Assembly (NCBI RefSeq): GCF_024584805.1 | Contig: NZ_CP075715.1 | Coordinates: forward strand, 620,001-684,000 | DNA: 64,000 bases | Reading direction: 5' to 3' | Source: Streptomyces sp. FIT100 | GTDB lineage: Bacteria; Actinomycetota; Actinomycetes; Streptomycetales; Streptomycetaceae | Shown: positions 33,673 to 42,399 of the stretch, piece by piece | How positions within the stretch are numbered: the first letter of the stretch is position 1 | How the letters are laid out: each line of letters begins with the position of its first letter | Translations under genes and position numbers: made by a program | The notes under the pieces: generated by a model | Told to the model about the DNA's origin: nothing | What the model saw: the letters and a program-made list of their open reading frames with translations, nothing else | Databases searched by the model: none

Positions 33673-35397
33673 TCAGGCGGTCTCAGCACCGCCGAAGCGT
33701 TCACGGTAGGACTCCAGGTCCTCCTCCGTGATCTTCGCGAAGAGCACCGGCGGGACAGTGAACGCCGTGCCGGCCGGAACCGCGGCCAGGGCCTTGGCCT
33801 GCTCTGCGGTCACCCAGGTCGCCGTGTCACCCTCCAGCGCGAAGGCGCCGCGCATGGCAGCGGCCGTAGCCGGAATGAACGGCTCGGAGACGACCGCGTA
33901 CAGGTGGATCAGGTTCATCGCCGTGCGCAGGGTCAGCGCGGCGCCGTCCGGGTCGGTCTTGATCTCCAACCAGGGGGCCTTCTCTTCCAGGTAGGAGTTG
34001 CCCGCGGACCACAGGGCGCGCAGCGCGGCCGCGGCCTTGCGGAACTGGAGGACCTCCATCTGGTCCTCGTACTCGGCGAGCAGGCGTGCGATCTCCTCGC
34101 CCAGCTTGGCCTCTGCCTCGCCGGCGGTGGCGCCCGCCGGGACGTCGTCGCCGAACCGCTTCCGGGAGAAGGACAGCACCCGGTTGACGAAGTTGCCGAG
34201 GGTGTCGGCCAGGTCCTTGTTGACCGTGGCGGTGAAGTGCTCCCAGGTGAAGGACGAGTCGTCGGACTCGGGGGCGTTGGCGATCAGGAAGTAGCGCCAG
34301 TAGTCGGCGGGCAGGATCTCCAGGGCGGCGTCCGTGAAGACGCCTCGCTTCTGGGAGGTCGAGAACTTGCCGCCGTAGTAGGTCAGCCAGTTGAAGCCCT
34401 TGACGAGGTCGACCTTCTTCCACGGTTCGCGCACGCCGAGCTCGGTGGCCGGGAACATCACCGTGTGGAAGGGGACGTTGTCCTTGGCCATGAACTGGGT
34501 GTAGCGGACGGTGTCATCGGCCTCGTACCACCACGACTTCCAGTCGCGGGTCTCGCCGTCCGCGGCGGCGTCCGCCCACTCCTTCGTCGCACCGATGTAC
34601 TCGATCGGGGCATCGAACCAGACGTAGAAGACCTTGCCGTCGGCCGCGAGCTCCGGCCAGGTGTCGGCCGGGACCGGGACACCCCAGTCCAGGTCGCGGG
34701 TGATCGCGCGGTCGTGCAGGCCCTCGGTCAACCACTTGCGAGCGATGGCCGTGGACAGGTGCGGCCACTCCTCGCTGACTGCGTCGATCCATGCTTCGAC
34801 CTCGTGCTGAAGCTTGGACTGCAGCAGGAAGAGGTGCTTGGTCTCGCGGACCTCCAGCTCCGTGGAGCCGCTGATCGCCGAGCGCGGGTTGATCAGGTCA
34901 GTCGGATCGAGGACGCGGGTGCAGTTCTCGCACTGGTCGCCGCGGGCCTTGTCGTAGCCGCAGTGCGGGCAGGTGCCCTCGACGTACCGGTCCGGGAGGA
35001 AGCGACCGTCAGCAGGCGAGTACACCTGGCGGATCGCGCGCTCCTCGATGAAGCCGTTGTCGTTCAGCTTGCGCGCGAAGTGCTGGGTGATCTCGACATT
35101 CTGCTGCGAGGAGCTGCGCCCGAAGTAGTCGAAGGCCAGCTCGAACCCGTCGTACACGGCCTTCTGTGCGTCATGCGCCTGCGCGCAGAATTCCGCAACC
35201 GGCAGCCCCTGCTCTTTGGCGGCCAGCTCTGCCGGCGTGCCGTGCTCGTCGGTCGCGCAGATGTAGAGGACGTCGTGACCGCGCTGGCGGAGGTACCGGG
35301 AGTACACATCCGCCGGAAGCATCGACCCGACCATGTTGCCCAGGTGCTTGATCCCGTTGATGTAGGGAAGCGCGCTGGTGACCAGGTGTCGAGCCAT
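33673..35397 (-). CDS. metG: Second methionyl-tRNA synthetase
   Basis: The ATG at 35397 has GGAG nine bases upstream. The 574-aa protein has the class I signature [13 protein letters not shown] (HLGN at 18-21), a zinc site with Cys143, 146, 156 and 159, [18 protein letters not shown], and KFSTS (344-348) in place of KMSKS. This belongs to the four-Cys MetG type without a C-terminal dimer domain. A housekeeping MetRS must exist elsewhere in the chromosome, so this copy in a mobile cluster may confer resistance to a MetRS inhibitor or serve a biosynthetic reaction using Met-tRNA or Met-AMP. Confidence 0.9.
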   Translation of the reverse strand: MARHLVTSALPYINGIKHLGNMVGSMLPADVYSRYLRQRGHDVLYICATDEHGTPAELAAKEQGLPVAEFCAQAHDAQKAVYDGFELAFDYFGRSSSQQNVEITQHFARKLNDNGFIEERAIRQVYSPADGRFLPDRYVEGTCPHCGYDKARGDQCENCTRVLDPTDLINPRSAISGSTELEVRETKHLFLLQSKLQHEVEAWIDAVSEEWPHLSTAIARKWLTEGLHDRAITRDLDWGVPVPADTWPELAADGKVFYVWFDAPIEYIGATKEWADAAADGETRDWKSWWYEADDTVRYTQFMAKDNVPFHTVMFPATELGVREPWKKVDLVKGFNWLTYYGGKFSTSQKRGVFTDAALEILPADYWRYFLIANAPESDDSSFTWEHFTATVNKDLADTLGNFVNRVLSFSRKRFGDDVPAGATAGEAEAKLGEEIARLLAEYEDQMEVLQFRKAAAALRALWSAGNSYLEEKAPWLEIKTDPDGAALTLRTAMNLIHLYAVVSEPFIPATAAAMRGAFALEGDTATWVTAEQAKALAAVPAGTAFTVPPVLFAKITEEDLESYRERFGGAETA

Positions 35398-35732
35398 CCT
35401 CGGATGCTCCATTTCGTACGTACGGCGCCGATGACGGTGTCGCGGCGGGCCCAAGTCGGGAGGCTGCAGCCGACGCGATCACTCGAGTCACACGTGGGCG
35501 TCACGCACGGTGACGGGCCGGGTCTGCAAGCCAGAGCCATCGTATCGAACCTGAGGAACGCCCTTCCCGCGGATTTTCAGGTCCTGCTGGGCGGAGCCGA
35601 GAAGGCACTCGGCCGTCCGAGACAGGCGGCCAAGCGAGTCTCGTACGGCCGAGGCAGTCCCCATCTTAGAGCCACCGCGCTGCCTCATACTCGCACGCAC
35701 CGCTCTCTCCGCATTCCAACGAGGTGGACAGC
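35398..35732. promoter_or_regulatory. Divergent promoter region between metG copy and nucleotide-sugar genes
   Basis: A 335-bp gap without a credible gene. It contains the repeat cgtcac-(5)-gtgacg at 35499-35515, a possible operator. Promoters for both flanking transcripts must lie here, but no convincing -35/-10 pair can be picked. No T-box-like leader is evident before the synthetase gene. Confidence 0.4.
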
Positions 35733-37028
35733 ATGATCAAGAATCCTGATTTCCAGCAGCTCCGCGTCGTCGTAGTAGGCCAGGGGTACGTCGGACTCCC
35801 GCTCGCGGTGAGAGCCGCGGAAATCGGGCACCGGGTCGTCGGTCTCGATGTTGACGCGCAGCGCGTGAAGCGACTGATCCTCGGTGAGTCGTACGTGGAG
35901 GACATCCCGGACACACGGCTGGCGCCGCTCCTTGCTTCCGGCGCCTATCGCCCGAGCATCGACGCATCCGACTGCGAGGAATTCGACATAGCAATCGTCG
36001 CTGTCCCCACACCACTCCGCGACGGCGTGCCGGACCTCTCCCATGTTGAGGAGGCAGCGCGGATGCTCGGCCGCCACCTCAGACGCGGGGCAACCGTCAT
36101 CCTGGAGTCCACCACGTACCCCGGCACCACAGAGGAGCTGTTCGGCCCCCTCCTCGCACGCACCTCCGGCCTGACTGCCGGCCCTGACTTCCACCTCGGC
36201 TACAGCCCCGAACGCATCGACCCCGGCAACCCCAATTGGAAGCTCGAGAACACCCCCAAGGTCATCTCCGGCATCGACGCCGCATCCATGGAAGTCGTCC
36301 GCCGCTTCTACTCGTCCCTCGTCGACACGACCGTCCCGGTCGCCAGTTGCAAGGAAGCCGAGCTGACCAAGCTCTTGGAGAACACCTTCCGGCATGTGAA
36401 CATCGCGCTTGCCAACGAGCTGGCGATCTTCGCCCACGAACTGGACATCGACGTCTGGGCAGCCATCGATGCTGCTTCTACCAAGCCGTTCGGGTTCATG
36501 CGCTTCACCCCTGGCCCGGGCGTCGGAGGCCACTGCCTGCCCATTGATCCGTCGTACCTCTCCTGGCGCGTTCAACGCACCCTGGGACGCAGCTTCCGCT
36601 TCGTCGAGCTAGCGAACGACGTCAACAACCACATGCCCGACTACGTCGTCCGCCGCCTCGTCGACGGTCTCAACCAGCGCAGGAAGTCGCTCAACGGATC
36701 CCGGATTCTGCTGCTCGGTCTCGCCTACAAGGCCAACACCGGAGACGCCCGAGAGACCCCGGCAGCGCGGATCGCCGAGCTGCTCACTGGCATGGGCGCC
36801 GAGGTTCAGGCGGCAGACCCTCACGTCGTCGACGACGCGCACCCTCGTGCCGCCGACCTCCAAACGATTGAGCGAGTCGCAGTGAGCCCCGAGTACCTCG
36901 CGGCCACTGACGCCGTCGTACTGCTCGCCGATCACGACGCCTTCGACTACCCCGCGATCACCACACACGCTCCGTACATCCTCGACTGCCGCCGCCGACT
37001 CGTCGGTGCACACGTCGACTCTCTCTGA
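35733..37028 (+). CDS. UDP-N-acetylhexosamine 6-dehydrogenase (WbpA-like)
   Basis: The start is the ATG at 35733 (eight bases after GAGG); a GTG at 35724 is an alternative. The 431-aa enzyme has the NAD-binding VVVVGQGYVGLPLA at 11-24, then YSPERIDPGNPNWKLENTPK, typical of the UDP-GlcNAc/ManNAc branch, and catalytic Cys268 in GPGVGGHCLPIDPSYLSW. It oxidises C6 of a UDP-sugar to the uronate. The epimerase 11 bp downstream completes a route resembling UDP-GalNAcA synthesis (WbpA then WbpP). Donor for the glycosyltransferase at 29.7 kb is likely. Confidence 0.88.
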   Translation: MIKNPDFQQLRVVVVGQGYVGLPLAVRAAEIGHRVVGLDVDAQRVKRLILGESYVEDIPDTRLAPLLASGAYRPSIDASDCEEFDIAIVAVPTPLRDGVPDLSHVEEAARMLGRHLRRGATVILESTTYPGTTEELFGPLLARTSGLTAGPDFHLGYSPERIDPGNPNWKLENTPKVISGIDAASMEVVRRFYSSLVDTTVPVASCKEAELTKLLENTFRHVNIALANELAIFAHELDIDVWAAIDAASTKPFGFMRFTPGPGVGGHCLPIDPSYLSWRVQRTLGRSFRFVELANDVNNHMPDYVVRRLVDGLNQRRKSLNGSRILLLGLAYKANTGDARETPAARIAELLTGMGAEVQAADPHVVDDAHPRAADLQTIERVAVSPEYLAATDAVVLLADHDAFDYPAITTHAPYILDCRRRLVGAHVDSL

Positions 37029-37039
37029 AGGGAAGGCCC

Positions 37040-38101
37040 GTGAAAGTCGTGATCACCGGCGGCGCCGGATTCATCGGCAGCAACCTCGCCCGAACGCTGG
37101 CTGAGCACCCCGAGATCACCCAGATCCGGGTGATCGACAACCTCTCCACCGGTTACAAGGACAACCTTGTGAGCCTCGATGCTCACTTCATCGAAGGCGA
37201 CATCCAGGACGCAGCTCTTCTGGACCGGGTCTTCCACGGCGCGGACGCCGTCGTCCACCTGGCCGCCCTGCCATCCGTACCGCGCTCCGTGAAGGACCCC
37301 CTGGCCAGCCACCACGCCAACGCAACCGGGACCCTCCAGGTCCTCGAAGCCGCGCGCCGCGCTGACAACCTGCACGTAATCGCAGCTTCCTCATCGTCCG
37401 TCTACGGTTCGAACCAGCTCCTCCCAAAGCACGAGGACCTCGCCACCGCCCCGATGAGCCCGTACGCGGTCACCAAACTCGCGACTGAGGCATACCTGGG
37501 CGCGTACCACCACAGCTACGGCCTGCCAGTCCTGCCCTTCCGCTTCTTCAACGTCTACGGCCCCGGCCAGCGCGCCGACCACCCATATGCCGCGGTCATC
37601 CCGAAGTGGATCAACGCCACGCTCGCCGGGCGCCCTGTAATCGTGCACGGTGACGGTACTCAGACGCGGGACTTCACGTACGTGGGCACCGTATGCCGCG
37701 TCCTCACCGACGCGCTGCTGCGCCGGGTAGTCGAGTCCCGGCCGGTGAACCTGGCCTTCGGGACACGTCTGTCGCTTCTGGACCTGATTCCTGCGATCGA
37801 GTCCACAACCGGAATCCGCGCTCTGAGGGAGCACACGGCCACTCGCGCGGGAGATGTCCCCCATTCCCAGGCCGACGGCACACGCCTGCGAGCGCTGTTC
37901 CCGGCGGTGAAGCCCGTACCTATACGGGAGGGCATCTCAGCAACGACGGATTGGCTTGGCACCTCGATCGCGGGTCCTCTGTCGCCAGAATGTCCAATAG
38001 GGACCTCTGGTCTCCATTTCCAGAGCACCACACAGGCGGTTGTCGGCGACGGCCTCCGGAGTGATCAGGTGGACGGCTCCCTCATGGTCCATGGCCGCTG
38101 A
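37040..38101 (+). CDS. NAD-dependent UDP-sugar epimerase (WbpP/GalE-like) with abnormal C-terminus
   Basis: The GTG at 37040 opens an extended SDR enzyme: VVITGGAGFIGSNLA (NAD site), HLAALPSVPRSV, ASSSSVYGSN, catalytic SPYAVTKLATE (Tyr-x3-Lys) and FRFFNVYGPGQRADHPYAA. The family normally ends near residue 310. Here the sense sequence stops about residue 308 (SATTDWLG) and continues for 45 residues of unrelated text. The original stop appears lost at about 37,960, where DNA from the Gabija side begins, a probable recombination junction. The catalytic core is intact. Confidence 0.85.
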   Translation: MKVVITGGAGFIGSNLARTLAEHPEITQIRVIDNLSTGYKDNLVSLDAHFIEGDIQDAALLDRVFHGADAVVHLAALPSVPRSVKDPLASHHANATGTLQVLEAARRADNLHVIAASSSSVYGSNQLLPKHEDLATAPMSPYAVTKLATEAYLGAYHHSYGLPVLPFRFFNVYGPGQRADHPYAAVIPKWINATLAGRPVIVHGDGTQTRDFTYVGTVCRVLTDALLRRVVESRPVNLAFGTRLSLLDLIPAIESTTGIRALREHTATRAGDVPHSQADGTRLRALFPAVKPVPIREGISATTDWLGTSIAGPLSPECPIGTSGLHFQSTTQAVVGDGLRSDQVDGSLMVHGR

Positions 38102-38118
38102 CTCGCGGCGCAGGTCGC

Positions 38119-40026
38119 TCATTGGACGTTGATGTCGTGGATGGACCAGCCGCGTGCCATCATCGCCTCGACGTGCGGTTCAGCTCTCGTGCGGTGCACG
38201 GCAAAGGCGAGCAGGTGTGTCGGGCGGGTGGCGCCCACGAAGACGAGCTGTGCCGCGCGCTGGATCGTGACCAGGGCCTTAGAGGCGTCCTGCTGCTGGC
38301 TCAGGAGTCTGAGGACCTCGTGCACGTCGTACTTCTTGCCGCTGCGTTCCAGGCACTCGAGGATGAGCGTGGCCACATGAGTTTCACCCTTGGCACTCTG
38401 GATCGATCCCGCAACCGACAGCACCACACCCTGCTCCGCATCATCCGACGCCTGAGGCACGGGGGCTGGCTGGACAACGGGCGGGACGTGAGCGAGGGGA
38501 TCCGTGAGGCGCGCGACCCCTTTCAGGGGGCTCTGAGTCAGGTCGGGCAGCAACCGCAAAAGCCGGGCGGTGAACACTGCCCATTCGACGTCACTGTCGA
38601 GTGGGCTCGTCAGCATCTCGTGCAGGAGCAGGCGTGTCCGGCCCCCGGCGGTGGCCGGGTCTCGGTCCAGTCGCCTCAACGGGGGCAGGCTGCCTGAGCT
38701 GGCGAGTCGGGCGACATCACGGATTGCCTTCCACAGCAGTGTGACGGCTGCGTGGTTGTCGCCGGATTGCCGCTCTGTCTGGGCGGCGCGTGCCGTCGTG
38801 ATGAGGCTGCCGGTCGCCTGGCTGGGGGCGGTGGTGAAGCCGGGTACGTAGCAGGAGACGGATTGCGGAAAGGTCTTGGCGCTTCCTCGGGTGAGGCGAG
38901 CGCCCAGGACGCGGGGAGGGCTGTCCAGCAGCAGCTGGCGAGGAACCGCGGCCGCTGCCATCCGCTCGAAGGCCGGCACGACCTCGGCGACACAGTCGTC
39001 GTCGAAGAGCAGGAGGGCGATGGTCCCCTCGTGGCCAGCGCCGTCAATGCGCTGGCGGCGGTGGACCGTGAGGTCACTAGCCAGTGCTGCGATCTTGCTG
39101 CCGAAGCGGCGGCTGACGGGGAGTTGGGCGGCATGAGGTAGGGGGAACGACGAGGGCTGTGCAGCATCCGGCCCGTCAGCAAAGATGCGCTGATTGACGT
39201 CACCCACTCGCTGGACGACCGTGCTCGGCGAGCCGAAGACCTTGTCGAGCAGGCGTTGCTGGAGGTCACTGGTGTCTTGCATTTCGTCCAGGAGGACGAA
39301 GGAGAAGCGGTGGGTGGCGGCCAGCGCGAGCTGGGGGTGATGAAAGAGATGGTGCTCGGCGATGGCGAACATGTCTTGGTAGCGGAAGACGCCTCGCTCG
39401 GTGAGCGTTTCTTTGAGAGCGGCGAATTGCTGGCCACTGTCACTGGCTGCTTTGAAGGGACGGGTGCCGTCAGGTCCTGTCGCGATCAGATCTCCGGCGT
39501 CACACAGGTAGCGGGCCTCAGCGACCAGTGAGGGGCCGTTCGTGCGGTGTCCGAGTGCGGTGTTGAGTTTCCGGAACTGGGGGTGGCGTTCGAGCAGCTG
39601 GAGGGCTTCGTCCGCGTAAGCGCGGTCGTCTACGATCTGGACTTCAACGCCCCTGGCCCGTAGAGCCGGCAGGGCGAAGAAGGTGTTGGTGAAGGCCTGG
39701 ATCGTGCCGATGAAGTGCGGGTACTGCAGTAGGCGGCGCCCCGCTGGGCTGGCGGCGAGGCGGTGGAGGATTTCATCCTTGGCCGTGTTGGTGTGGGACA
39801 GGACGCAGATGCCGCGCGTGGGCGAGTTCCATCCCTGGCACAGGAGGGCGAGCTTCAGTCCGATCAGGCTGGTCTTGCCCGAGCCGGGAGCTGCCTGGAG
39901 GTCCAGGGACTCCGCGCTCTGGATGAAGTCCCACTGTTCCTGGTGCGGCAGTGCAAGGCCGAGTTGCTGGGCGAGTGCCTCAACCTTGTCCTTGATGAAG
40001 ACATCGGGCGCGTAGAGGCTCATCAT
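38119..40026 (-). CDS. gajB: UvrD-like helicase, GajB-like component of a Gabija-type system
   Basis: The 635-aa protein has Walker A AAPGSGKTS (45-53), ICVLSHTNTAKDEI (motif Ia), GTIQAFTNTF and motif II VLLDEMQDTSDLQ with DEMQ at 247-250 in place of DEQD, then GDVNQRIFADG (motif III). The C-terminal part includes SIQSAKGETHVATLIL (motif V) and VGATRPTHLL (motif VI). This is a superfamily 1A helicase. It lies three bases after the OLD-type ATPase gene, the order of Gabija GajA-GajB. It is longer than characterised GajB (about 500 aa), and the motif II change is notable. Confidence 0.78.
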   Translation of the reverse strand: MMSLYAPDVFIKDKVEALAQQLGLALPHQEQWDFIQSAESLDLQAAPGSGKTSLIGLKLALLCQGWNSPTRGICVLSHTNTAKDEILHRLAASPAGRRLLQYPHFIGTIQAFTNTFFALPALRARGVEVQIVDDRAYADEALQLLERHPQFRKLNTALGHRTNGPSLVAEARYLCDAGDLIATGPDGTRPFKAASDSGQQFAALKETLTERGVFRYQDMFAIAEHHLFHHPQLALAATHRFSFVLLDEMQDTSDLQQRLLDKVFGSPSTVVQRVGDVNQRIFADGPDAAQPSSFPLPHAAQLPVSRRFGSKIAALASDLTVHRRQRIDGAGHEGTIALLLFDDDCVAEVVPAFERMAAAAVPRQLLLDSPPRVLGARLTRGSAKTFPQSVSCYVPGFTTAPSQATGSLITTARAAQTERQSGDNHAAVTLLWKAIRDVARLASSGSLPPLRRLDRDPATAGGRTRLLLHEMLTSPLDSDVEWAVFTARLLRLLPDLTQSPLKGVARLTDPLAHVPPVVQPAPVPQASDDAEQGVVLSVAGSIQSAKGETHVATLILECLERSGKKYDVHEVLRLLSQQQDASKALVTIQRAAQLVFVGATRPTHLLAFAVHRTRAEPHVEAMMARGWSIHDINVQ

Positions 40027-40029
40027 TGC

Positions 40030-41982
40030 TCAAACCTCGCAGCACAGATACGTGAAGGCGGCCACGAGGTAGGGCGGCAGATCGCCCTCGGTCACGGAGG
40101 TGGTCTTCAGAAGCCGGGCCGCGTGATGGGCGGCGATCGGCTTGCTGCCCCGGCCCCTGCGCAGCGGCTCATAAATGTCCAGGGCCGCCTTTTCCAGGGA
40201 GACGTTGCTCTCTCGCCACTTCGAGACCTCGTCCCGCGCGGAGCGGTCCAGGTCGGCGAGCTTGTCCGCTGTGGGCCAGGTGGTCTTGGAGGCCACGGCG
40301 GCGCGGACGGCCTGGTGCATCAGGGTCGCCATGGTCCATGAGGCGGCGGCTAGGTCGTACTCCAGGGTCCAGTGGTCGGAGACAAACGTGCGTACGTGGC
40401 CACCGTCCTCCTCTTTCAACCCTGCGACATAGTCGTCGATCTCTTGCTTGGTCATCTCTGCCGAGCACTTCAGCTTCTTGCGCATCTCGTCGGAGGTGCC
40501 GGCGGGAACCAAGTCCCGGTCTCGGATGCAGGCCACCGCAACCGGGATTTGCTCTCCCTCGCGTTGGAAGATCCGGCTGTAGCGGAACAGGCCGACGCCA
40601 CCGACGTCGACAACGCTGACTCCGCGTTCGTTGAACGACTTACCGACCGCCTGTGCGAGCGCGGGCAGGACGATGGCTTCGGCGTCGCCTTCGACGATGG
40701 CGACGCTGCGGGCGAAGAATAGGTTGGCCTTGGTGACGTCGAGGAAGCGGGTGAGGAAGGCATAGTCGCCCTCGTCGAGGCGCGTCAGTCCTGGGGCAAG
40801 GCGGAAGGTAGAGCCGCGGGCGACGAGGGTGAGGTGTTCGACCGGGATGGCTGACGCGAGGTTGGGGCTGTGGGTGGTGAGGATGACCTGGACGGGCGGC
40901 GCCCCGGCCGTTTTGGCGGCGTCGGCGCGATCCTGCAGGAGATCCATGATGCGGGTCTGGAGCTGCGGGTGGAGGTGGGCTTCGGGTTCTTCGATCAGCA
41001 GCAGGGGCGCGAAGGCGCTGTTTCCGAGCAGGAGCAGTTCGGCTGCCATGAACAGGGCGTTGTTGTAACCCAGGCCGTGCCTGGTCCACTCCCCCGTGCC
41101 CGCGAACAGCGTGAGTTCCAGCCGCTCCAGTGCACGGGCGAGGGAGGCGTCGCCGGCGACGCCGATCTCGCCGCGCAGGATGTCGGAGCCGATGGAGAAC
41201 TTCTGCAGATAGCCGGTGTTGATGTCGTCCCGGGCTGCCTTCACCGCCTCGTTGTCGCTGATGTGGCGTTCCGCGCGGCGCAGGATGCCAACCAGGGTGG
41301 TCGCGTTGCCTGTCTCCTCGTCGAAGTCGTCCTCACCTTGTGCGCGCATGGCCGGATAGCCGGCCAGAATTTGCGACAGCCGGGATCCCCTGCCCGAGCG
41401 CAGCTCCGCCTCGGCATCCCGCAGCGGACGCAGGTAAGTGGCCTTCAGCAGTTCGCGGGCGGCGCCGTCCAGGGCCGGCCCCTGGCCGTCGCGTCCGGTG
41501 CGCGTGGTCACCGCGACGCGGTGGGGACGCAGCGGGTCCATCAGCTCCGCTTTGACGGTGACGTAGAGGGCGACGTTGCCGTCGTCGTCCGTGGTGAGCA
41601 GTTCCAGGAAGACCGCTTGTTCTTCCGTCGATAGTTCCTTGAAACCGCAGGTGATCTTGAAGGTGCCTGCACGGCCATCGGGTCCGACGTGAAAGTCGTC
41701 TCGGGTGATGCGGTAGAAGTCAGCCGCGGTCGTCAGCAGGCACAGGCGGATCGCATCGATGATGGCCGTCTTGCCGCTGTCGTTCTCGCCGACGAGGACG
41801 TTTGTGGCGGGACCGAAGTCCAAGCTCAGGCTGGCGTCCTTGTCACCGTCCTTCTGCGGCGCCGCGCCGAAGATCCGGAAGTTCTCCGCGTACAGACAGG
41901 CAAGGTACAACGATGTCCCCCGAGCGTTGAGGCCCGTGCCCTGGCTGGCCCAGGCGGTCGCAACCGCCTCAAGTTCCCCCAT
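40030..41982 (-). CDS. gajA: OLD-family ATPase-nuclease, GajA-like component of a Gabija-type system
   Basis: The ATG at 41982 follows AGGA; the frame stays open further upstream but without sense. The ABC-like ATPase has Walker A LVGENDSGKT (63-72), Walker B plus signature LLLIEEPEAHLHPQL (327-341) and H-loop LTTHSPNLAS with His371. A TOPRIM nuclease domain follows, with Glu431 in SVAIVEGDAEAIVLP and the DxD pair in CIRDRDLVP (488-490). This is the domain order of GajA, which nicks phage DNA when nucleotides are depleted. GajB-like helicase is encoded 3 bp downstream. Confidence 0.85.
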   Translation of the reverse strand: MGELEAVATAWASQGTGLNARGTSLYLACLYAENFRIFGAAPQKDGDKDASLSLDFGPATNVLVGENDSGKTAIIDAIRLCLLTTAADFYRITRDDFHVGPDGRAGTFKITCGFKELSTEEQAVFLELLTTDDDGNVALYVTVKAELMDPLRPHRVAVTTRTGRDGQGPALDGAARELLKATYLRPLRDAEAELRSGRGSRLSQILAGYPAMRAQGEDDFDEETGNATTLVGILRRAERHISDNEAVKAARDDINTGYLQKFSIGSDILRGEIGVAGDASLARALERLELTLFAGTGEWTRHGLGYNNALFMAAELLLLGNSAFAPLLLIEEPEAHLHPQLQTRIMDLLQDRADAAKTAGAPPVQVILTTHSPNLASAIPVEHLTLVARGSTFRLAPGLTRLDEGDYAFLTRFLDVTKANLFFARSVAIVEGDAEAIVLPALAQAVGKSFNERGVSVVDVGGVGLFRYSRIFQREGEQIPVAVACIRDRDLVPAGTSDEMRKKLKCSAEMTKQEIDDYVAGLKEEDGGHVRTFVSDHWTLEYDLAAASWTMATLMHQAVRAAVASKTTWPTADKLADLDRSARDEVSKWRESNVSLEKAALDIYEPLRRGRGSKPIAAHHAARLLKTTSVTEGDLPPYLVAAFTYLCCEV

Positions 41983-42399
41983 CGCACGCGGTCCTGACGC
42001 ATCATACGATTCTTGACAACACTCGTGTCCCGTTAGGAGAATCCGCTCCCAGGGCCTGGAAATGAACACATCACATCGGCCCCTCTCTTTCGGTAGCGCT
42101 GGACCGTCATCGTGGCGCGGCCGGAGAGGCCAGGGGTTAGCTTCCACACTCGGCATGCATGACAACAGGAAGCCGTCATCGAACATGGCGGCGCTGGAAC
42201 GCTCCGGTCCTCGGCGGGTGTTGAACACTGCGCGCATGCCCTTGAGAAGCTGGACGCTCTCCTCCTGAACGTCAAGGGTGAAGTTCCCAACGCAGCACCG
42301 AAGCGCGAGACGTTCACGACCGGTTCCTCCGCGGTAATGCGGCTCTTCGCAGTTGAGGGTGTAGTCGGGCTGCGCACGTGGCTAACGGTCGGCGCTCAC
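41983..42399 (-). promoter_or_regulatory. 417-bp gap upstream of the Gabija pair
   Basis: It holds the promoter of the Gabija-like operon. The open frames here on either strand are Arg/Ser-rich and look non-coding. I see no repeats or RNA structures worth naming. Confidence 0.4.
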
